Assembly (NCBI RefSeq): GCF_025567285.1
Contig: NZ_JAOQJT010000003.1
Span: 1-64,000, forward strand
Direction: 5' to 3'
Length of the DNA stretch: 64,000 nucleotides
Origin: Coprococcus aceti
GTDB lineage: Bacteria; Bacillota; Clostridia; Lachnospirales; Lachnospiraceae
Positions 58,575 to 64,000 of the stretch are shown piece by piece. The notes beneath the pieces were generated by a model. It searched no databases, had not been told where the DNA came from, and saw nothing but the letters and a program-made list of their open reading frames with translations. Each line of letters opens with the position of its first letter. The first letter of the stretch is position 1. The position numbers were made by a program, and so were the translations under genes.

Positions 58575-59219
58575 ATGGATAGAGTAGAGAAAATGTTTGG
58601 CAGAATGAAAGCTGGCAAGTTATATAAATGTGTGGACTGGGATCCAGAGGGGAAGGCGAAGGATCTGGTTGATAAGTTCAATGGTGCTCCGAGGTCTGAG
58701 ACAATGACAAGAACCGGCGAGTATCTTGGAAAATTATTCGCACACATGGGAAAGGAGTGTTACATAGAGCCGCCATTTTACTGCGACTATGGAACAAATA
58801 TACATGTGGGAGACTATTTCTATGCAAATACAGGGCTGATAGTTCTGGATCAGTGTGACGTCATCATTGGAGATCATGCATTTCTGGGACCAAGGGTCAA
58901 TATATACTGCGCAAGTCATCCGATAGATGCGATGATCAGAAATGCCGGTGTGGAGCTTGGCAAGCCGGTCACAATAGGCGATAATGTATGGATCGGCGGC
59001 AATACGGTCATCAATCCGGGTGTGACCATAGGTTCAAATGTTGTCATAGGCTCAGGGGCGGTTGTCACAAAGGATATTCCGGATGGTGTGATAGCTGCTG
59101 GAAATCCATGTAAAGTCATAAGACCGATAACAGAAAAAGATAAGCAATATTGGCTTGAACAGGTAAAGGAATTTGAGGCAGACACAGGCGAGCAGGTCCC
59201 TGGAGAGGACATATGGTAA
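58575..59219 (+). CDS. maa: Maltose O-acetyltransferase-like (hexapeptide repeat)
   Basis: A 214-residue trimeric left-handed beta-helix acetyltransferase. An N-terminal Mac domain (VEKMFGRMKAGKLYKCVDWD) precedes hexapeptide repeats (IGDNVWIGGNTVINPGVTIG, then SNVVIGSGAVVTKDIPD). The catalytic His is in CASHPIDA (about 115). It transfers acetyl from acetyl-CoA to sugars. It overlaps truA by 7 bases. Confidence 0.9.
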   Translation: MDRVEKMFGRMKAGKLYKCVDWDPEGKAKDLVDKFNGAPRSETMTRTGEYLGKLFAHMGKECYIEPPFYCDYGTNIHVGDYFYANTGLIVLDQCDVIIGDHAFLGPRVNIYCASHPIDAMIRNAGVELGKPVTIGDNVWIGGNTVINPGVTIGSNVVIGSGAVVTKDIPDGVIAAGNPCKVIRPITEKDKQYWLEQVKEFEADTGEQVPGEDIW

Positions 59220-59956
59220 ATTACAGATTTACTTTCAGCTATGATGGCACACGTTATCACGGCTGGGAGAGCAAGACAAATGCGGATACAGTGGAGGGGC
59301 GAATAGAGGCGGTCCTCACCAGGATGGTCGACGCAAAGGTCGACATCCATGGTGCAGGCAGGACTGATGCGGGAGTGCATGCCAGAGCCATGGTGGCGAA
59401 CGGAAGGCTAGAAACAGATAAGACTCCGGAAGAGATAAAAGATTATCTGAACAGATATCTGCCTGCGGATATCTGCGCGCTTGATGTTGCTGTGGCCGGG
59501 GACAGGTTTCATGCAAGGTTGAATGCAACCGGTAAAGTCTACGAATACACGCTGTATGTAGGTGCTGAGAAACCTGTATTTGACAGAAATTATGTGTGGT
59601 GTGTGCCGCAGGGCAGTGCACTTGATGTGGATGTGATGAAAAAGGCTGCATCGTATCTTGTCGGAAAGCATGATTTCAGATCTTTTTGTGGCAACAATAA
59701 GATGAAGAAATCCACGGTCAGAACCATATACGATGTGGATATAGTCAAGGAGGGAGACTACGTCCACATGAGATTCCATGGAAATGGCTTTTTGCAGAAC
59801 ATGGTGAGGATACTGACCGGAACACTGGTAGATGTTGGATATGGGAATATGAGTGCGGAGCATATTCCTGAGATCATAGCCGGGATGGACAGGCAGCTGG
59901 CGGGGCCTACGGCGCCTCCACATGGACTTTGCCTGATGAAGGTGGAATATGACTGA
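59213..59956 (+). CDS. truA: tRNA pseudouridine synthase A
   Basis: A 247-residue enzyme forming pseudouridine at positions 38-40 of tRNA anticodon stems. The catalytic Asp is in GAGRTDAGVHARAMV (about residues 46-60). Conserved blocks include FHARLNATGKVYEYTLYV and FHGNGFLQNMVRILTGTLVD. ATG 59213 lies in the end of the acetyltransferase gene, with CCTGGAGAGG upstream. Confidence 0.95.
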   Translation: MVNYRFTFSYDGTRYHGWESKTNADTVEGRIEAVLTRMVDAKVDIHGAGRTDAGVHARAMVANGRLETDKTPEEIKDYLNRYLPADICALDVAVAGDRFHARLNATGKVYEYTLYVGAEKPVFDRNYVWCVPQGSALDVDVMKKAASYLVGKHDFRSFCGNNKMKKSTVRTIYDVDIVKEGDYVHMRFHGNGFLQNMVRILTGTLVDVGYGNMSAEHIPEIIAGMDRQLAGPTAPPHGLCLMKVEYD

Positions 59957-59970
59957 ATACAATTAAGAAA

Positions 59971-60633
59971 ATGGGGTTAAAACAGATGATAAAGAAGCTT
60001 GGAACAAAGTACAGGATAAAATGTATTATTGGAGCAGTGATATTTGCAGCAATCGGAATCTCCGGTGTTGCTGCAGCAATGGGGGTAGATGAAGGATCGA
60101 TATGGATAGGGCTTGGATCCGCGATGTTCCTCGCATTTGCGGCATGGTTTGTATCCCTGGCAATAAGGCAGAGCAACATAAGAGACGTACTGGATTACTG
60201 CAAGAAGAAGCCAAATCCTGAATATGAGATGGAGAGGATAGAGCAGTTTTACAGATCAGGTGCTGCAGTGAATGGCCTCAGATTAAATAACGAGTTCTTC
60301 ATGTATATCAAGGGTGACACGGTGAATTTTGCCGAGACCAGGGAGCTTATGTGGGTATATAAGCTCATAAACCAGAACAAAGTGTACGGAATTAAGGCGG
60401 GTAAGTCTTACCAGATCGAGGTCAGGCTGAATGATGGCAGCGGAATGGCGCTTCCGATGAGGAAGGAGAAGGACTGTGATGACACCCTTGCATACATAGA
60501 ATGCATGGTTCCATACATAATAATAGGATACAACGATGAGATAAATAAGATATATAACCACAATCAGAAGGAACTGGAGAAAATGGTGGATGAGAGAAGA
60601 CACCAGTACTTCCAGCAGGTTCCAATGAGATAG
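59971..60633 (+). CDS. Membrane protein of unknown function
   Basis: A 220-residue protein. Two helices at about 18-38 and 44-64 (CIIGAVIFAAIGISGVAAAM, GLGSAMFLAFAAWFVSLAIR) are followed by a cytosolic domain (FFMYIKGDTVNFAETRELMW, then VYGIKAGKSYQIEVRLNDGS). This plan is shared by uncharacterised Lachnospiraceae proteins. Family not named. Confidence 0.75.
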   Translation: MGLKQMIKKLGTKYRIKCIIGAVIFAAIGISGVAAAMGVDEGSIWIGLGSAMFLAFAAWFVSLAIRQSNIRDVLDYCKKKPNPEYEMERIEQFYRSGAAVNGLRLNNEFFMYIKGDTVNFAETRELMWVYKLINQNKVYGIKAGKSYQIEVRLNDGSGMALPMRKEKDCDDTLAYIECMVPYIIIGYNDEINKIYNHNQKELEKMVDERRHQYFQQVPMR

Positions 60634-60675
60634 ATAATGGCATGAGGTATATCTGTACAAAAAGGATGGTGGCAT

Positions 60676-61488
60676 ATGGGTATGGCGGATATTGACAGGC
60701 ACAGCGGAATGGAGAAGCTGCGGGATATGCCTCAGGGAAGTCCGGAGGATGTGAAAATGCTCGGCCTGTTCATGGATGTGGGAGCCATGATGATCCGGAA
60801 TGGCTCGGAGGTGAAGAGAGTGGAGGATACACTCAGACGAATGGGAGCTGCTTATGGAGCAGAGCGTATGGACGTATTTGCTATTACATCCACTCTGGTA
60901 TGTACCATGAACATGCCGGATGGATCGGTGTGCTCCATGACCAGAGGAACCAGGGATGGGACAAAGACGGACTTCTGGAAGCTGGAGCGGATAAATGCCC
61001 TGAGCAGAGAGTATTGCAGACAGCCACTAGCCACTGAGGGCCTGAAAGAACGAATTGAAGAGATAGAGCAGGCATCAGCGCCGAGATTCCGGGTGTGCGT
61101 GGGAAGCGTGCTGGCGGCGGGAGCGCTTGCGGTATTCTTCGGCGGAACCATACTTGATGGAGCTATGGCGGCGGCATTTGCTGTGGGGATATGGCTGATG
61201 CAGATGTATTTCGCCCCGATATGTACCAACAACATACTGTTTAATTTTCTGTGTTCATTTGTCACAGGAGTGCTGATCGGACTGGCGGGGCGTGTGTTTC
61301 CAATACATGAGGACAAGGTCATGATAGGAGACATTATGCTGCTGATCCCGGGACTTGCGCTGACAAATGCAGTGAAGGACATGTTTGTAGGGGATACGAT
61401 AACGGGAAGTCTGAGGCTGGTTGAGTCGCTGCTCTGGGCGGCGGCGATAGCGTGCGGATTTGCACTGGCGGTATTTATCACGATTTAG
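60676..61488 (+). CDS. ThrE-type exporter, first half
   Basis: A 270-residue protein: a cytosolic N-terminal domain (DVKMLGLFMDVGAMMIRNGS, EVKRVEDTLRRMGAAYGAER, TRGTRDGTKTDFWKLERINA) and five helices. This is the ThrE/DUF1212 half of the threonine/serine exporter family. The second half is encoded next (61502). GGATGGTGGC precedes the ATG. Confidence 0.88.
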   Translation: MGMADIDRHSGMEKLRDMPQGSPEDVKMLGLFMDVGAMMIRNGSEVKRVEDTLRRMGAAYGAERMDVFAITSTLVCTMNMPDGSVCSMTRGTRDGTKTDFWKLERINALSREYCRQPLATEGLKERIEEIEQASAPRFRVCVGSVLAAGALAVFFGGTILDGAMAAAFAVGIWLMQMYFAPICTNNILFNFLCSFVTGVLIGLAGRVFPIHEDKVMIGDIMLLIPGLALTNAVKDMFVGDTITGSLRLVESLLWAAAIACGFALAVFITI

Positions 61489-61501
61489 GAGGTGCAGACA
61501 A

Positions 61502-61966
61502 GTGCAGCAAACGATCATACAGGTTGTCACTGCTCTATTAGGTTCGCTGGGATTTGCTTTTATGTTCAATCTAGGAAAGAGAAATGTGATACCGGCGGCG
61601 GTCAATGGAATGTGCACATGGATAGTATACATTCTGGTCAGAAATATCATAGATGACGTATTTATCCCATCTCTTGCGGCAAGCCTGTGGGCTGCCATAT
61701 ATGCTGAGATAGCGGCAAGGATCATGAAAGCACCGGCAAATCAGTATCTCATAGTCGGACTTATCCCGCTTCTGCCGGGGGCTCCGCTCTATTACACACT
61801 GAGCGCGGCATTTGATTCAGACTGGAAGGCCGCAAGCGCATATGGCAATTCCACAATGCTGTTCGTGCTTGGGATTGCGGTGGGAATAAGCGCAGTCTGT
61901 GGATGTGATGACATAATAAGGAGGCTTAAGAACAAAAAGACGGAAAGCTTGAGTAAACACATATAA
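61502..61966 (+). CDS. ThrE-type exporter, second half (DUF3815)
   Basis: A 154-residue protein with five predicted helices (TALLGSLGFAFMFNLGKRNV, YLIVGLIPLLPGAPLYYTLS, and others) of the ThrE_2/DUF3815 family. It works with the 60676 gene as a split exporter. The start is GTG at 61502, eight bases after AGGAGG. Confidence 0.88.
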   Translation: MQQTIIQVVTALLGSLGFAFMFNLGKRNVIPAAVNGMCTWIVYILVRNIIDDVFIPSLAASLWAAIYAEIAARIMKAPANQYLIVGLIPLLPGAPLYYTLSAAFDSDWKAASAYGNSTMLFVLGIAVGISAVCGCDDIIRRLKNKKTESLSKHI

Positions 61967-62012
61967 GGTGTTATGATACAGGTTAAGTGTTATATTAAGG
62001 AGATCGAGGGTT

Positions 62013-62291
62013 ATGCTTGAGAAGTATGGAAAAAAGCTGTTTATATTGCTTGGATGTGATGTAGTATATTTTATATTGTGGGTTATACCGGCCATAAGGA
62101 TACCTGCTTCATCTGCGATTTTTACCGGACTTGGGCTTATGACCATGACGGCACTCAGCTTTGTTGAGGTTGAGGATGATACATTTGACAGGGTGACAGG
62201 TGATGAGAAGTGGTTTAAGATAGCCTTTCTGGTGGGAGCGGCACTCACGCTTGTGGGAATCATACTCCTGCTGATGTTTTTCAAATTCTAA
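62013..62291 (+). CDS. Small membrane protein
   Basis: A 92-residue protein with three helices (LFILLGCDVVYFILWVIPAI, ASSAIFTGLGLMTMTALSF and IAFLVGAALTLVGIILLLMF). It follows the ThrE-like pair by 47 bases with AAGGAG upstream, and may be in their operon. No family is recognised. Confidence 0.75.
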   Translation: MLEKYGKKLFILLGCDVVYFILWVIPAIRIPASSAIFTGLGLMTMTALSFVEVEDDTFDRVTGDEKWFKIAFLVGAALTLVGIILLLMFFKF

Positions 62292-62309
62292 ATATAATGT
62301 GGATTATAG

Positions 62310-62353
62310 ATCCCTTCCGTATGATTAGGTACATCATACGGAAGGGATTTTTT
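62310..62353 (+). terminator. Strong intrinsic terminator
   Basis: Perfect 16-bp stem (62310-62325 with 62333-62348), seven-base loop, then six T. Confidence 0.95.
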
Positions 62354-62464
62354 CGTCTTAAGAATATCTTAAAGTTCCCGGCAATTGTTTCTTAATGTAC
62401 ACCCATTTTACAATACATTATGAGCAGAGACATTTCTGAAGTTTAATGTGAAGGGAGGCAGAAA

Positions 62465-63943
62465 ATGTCAGGAAATTCGTGGCGGAAAACTGCGCTGGTC
62501 ATGTCTGTACTTGCCGTATGTGGCATGTGTGGCTGTGAGAACAGGTCGAGCAGTGATGAGGACAGGACAGATTACATATATGGTGATTCCATTGAGGAGA
62601 ATCATGGCGGAGGACCACTCGGTATAAGGCTTGGCGTTCCTGATAGCTGTGATCTAACATTTGATACCGGTCATTCAAAGCTTTCGGAGATAAGTCTTGT
62701 GGATGATGACATACAGGTTGCAAATGTGGACAGGGCGTATACTGTAAGCTTTGACAGGATGAGGATGGATACGTCGAGGATACAGGACATGGTGGAGAGT
62801 GTATTTGACAAAGACCAGGGAATATATTGCCGTGATGACGGCGACGAGAATATGACGAAGGAGGAGATACAGAAGGAGATAGACCTCATAGAGGTGTACA
62901 GGCAGCAGGCGCTGGAAGAAAGGCAGCAGGATGTTGCGGAGATATATGAGAGTGACATAGCAGAGACGAAGAATCGGATGAAGGAAGCCCCCGATTCGTA
63001 TACGCCGGTCAGAGAATATACGACAAATAAGATATACATAGGCCAGCATGACGGTGAACAGTACAGCCTGTGGATATCCGGGGATGACACAGCAGATGCA
63101 TCTGGCAGGGTAAGCATAGTATATGAGCCGGCGGGTGATCAGGAGCAGAAATATCTTGCAGATGTGGAAAATGCAGTGATGACGGAGACCGCCGGGGAAA
63201 ACTATTTTGGCGGCGATATTGATGACCAGGAAAATAAATGTGGGATAGATGAAAATACAGCAGAGCATGAAGCTCAGGCATTTCTGGATAGGATGGGAAT
63301 ATCCGGAATGGCAAAATGCGGAAGTCAGGCTGTTGTGAGGTCGTGGCTGGACAGCGGATTTGAAATTATAAAAGCTGAAAAGAATGGGTACATGTTCGAA
63401 TTTGGAATACAGATCGGCGGAGTGGATACTGCCTATATAGACCCGACAGGAGTGGATAACCTGAAGAATAAAAATGGTTACGTCATGTACGAGGGTGACT
63501 GGATATCCGTATGTGTGGATGACAGCGGAGTGTTTAATGTGAGAGCAACCTTAAGTACGGATACGGATTCATTTGTCAGGGAAAAGGTGGATCTCCTAAG
63601 CTGGGAAGATATGGTGAATAAGGCTGACGAGAGCATAGCGGAATATTATGAAAAATATCCTACCGCCTATTCAGAGGTGCGGTTTAACAATGTGGAATTT
63701 ATGTATGTTCCCTGTATACAGGATGGAGAAAATCTTGTGTACATACCGGTATGGGTACTGACCCAGTCTGAAAATAATGACATCTCAGATGAGCATGGCG
63801 CATACGATAATATAGTGCAGCTTGTGTACATAAACGCAGTGGATGGAAGCTGTGTAGATATAATTGAGACTGCAAAATGTCTTGAGACATGGTACGGAAC
63901 AGACCCGGAGACTGGGGCAGGAACAAAAACCATATCAAAATAA
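62465..63943 (+). CDS. Large lipoprotein (DUF6034-like)
   Basis: A 492-residue lipoprotein: signal TALVMSVLAVCGMCGCENRS with a lipobox ending in Cys near residue 23. The extracellular part contains a helical segment (KEEIQKEIDLIEVYRQQALE) and a C-terminal domain (YSEVRFNNVEFMYVPCIQDG, then YIPVWVLTQSENNDISDEHG) seen in Lachnospiraceae lipoproteins that I believe are called DUF6034; that name is from memory. AAGGGAGG precedes the ATG. Nothing is seen in the 57 bases after the stop. Confidence 0.8.
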   Translation: MSGNSWRKTALVMSVLAVCGMCGCENRSSSDEDRTDYIYGDSIEENHGGGPLGIRLGVPDSCDLTFDTGHSKLSEISLVDDDIQVANVDRAYTVSFDRMRMDTSRIQDMVESVFDKDQGIYCRDDGDENMTKEEIQKEIDLIEVYRQQALEERQQDVAEIYESDIAETKNRMKEAPDSYTPVREYTTNKIYIGQHDGEQYSLWISGDDTADASGRVSIVYEPAGDQEQKYLADVENAVMTETAGENYFGGDIDDQENKCGIDENTAEHEAQAFLDRMGISGMAKCGSQAVVRSWLDSGFEIIKAEKNGYMFEFGIQIGGVDTAYIDPTGVDNLKNKNGYVMYEGDWISVCVDDSGVFNVRATLSTDTDSFVREKVDLLSWEDMVNKADESIAEYYEKYPTAYSEVRFNNVEFMYVPCIQDGENLVYIPVWVLTQSENNDISDEHGAYDNIVQLVYINAVDGSCVDIIETAKCLETWYGTDPETGAGTKTISK

Positions 63944-64000
63944 ATGTGCTGATATGGTCAGATGAAATGTCTAATATATGAATATTTGCGAAATGACAAG

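Overview
The window looks like the chromosome of a gut-type Firmicute of the Clostridia (Lachnospiraceae-like; the species cannot be told from the sequence). It is split in two. Positions 1 to about 39,900-40,000 are the right-hand part of a Tn1549/CTn-like integrative and conjugative element (ICE); its left end lies upstream of the window. Positions from about 40,000 to 64,000 are chromosomal genes with different composition and codon use.

The ICE is nested. The window opens in the last 86 bases of a group II intron that interrupts the VirD4 coupling-protein gene. After VirD4 exon 2 the small membrane-protein gene maff2 is cut in two by a complete 10.4-kb integrative and mobilizable element (IME, about 1,908-12,307). 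The two maff2 halves share an 11-base repeat at the junctions, and joining them restores the reading frame. The IME carries a large serine recombinase, a MobA/MobL (MOBQ) relaxase with a recognisable oriT, a CHC2 primase and VirE-type helicase with phased iteron-like repeats, an XRE repressor, and cargo (an exported protein and a lipoprotein).

The ICE transfer genes resume at 12,399: VirB6-like, PrgI, VirB4, CHAP cell-wall hydrolase, DUF4315, DUF4366, topoisomerase III, a 1,461-residue ArdA-ArdC-YodL anti-restriction fusion, a TTRAP protein and a Cys-rich VLP protein. A convergent minus-strand module (30,848-28,539) holds MobC, a MOBP relaxase and two small proteins. A 100-bp element upstream of mobC is repeated in inverted orientation just after topB; its ends are identical and its central stem covaries.

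The ICE cargo (31,612-36,818) is a two-component system with a LanFEG/CprABC-type ABC transporter. Four direct repeats with an 11-bp period overlap the transporter promoter, which suggests inducible resistance to lantibiotics or cationic peptides. The sigma-like/Orf8-like pair, a structured non-coding region, Xis and a Tn916-family tyrosine integrase close the element.

The chromosomal part carries GH32 sucrose hydrolase, an XRE/DUF3169 operon with palindromic operators, a ferritin-like protein, a secreted nuclease lipoprotein, a TetR-controlled heterodimeric ABC exporter, a Crp/Fnr regulator divergent from a ferredoxin, a MATE pump, an ABC-2 transporter pair, a hemolysin III, maltose acetyltransferase, TruA, a split ThrE-type amino-acid exporter and a large lipoprotein. 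No rRNA, tRNA or CRISPR array was seen.
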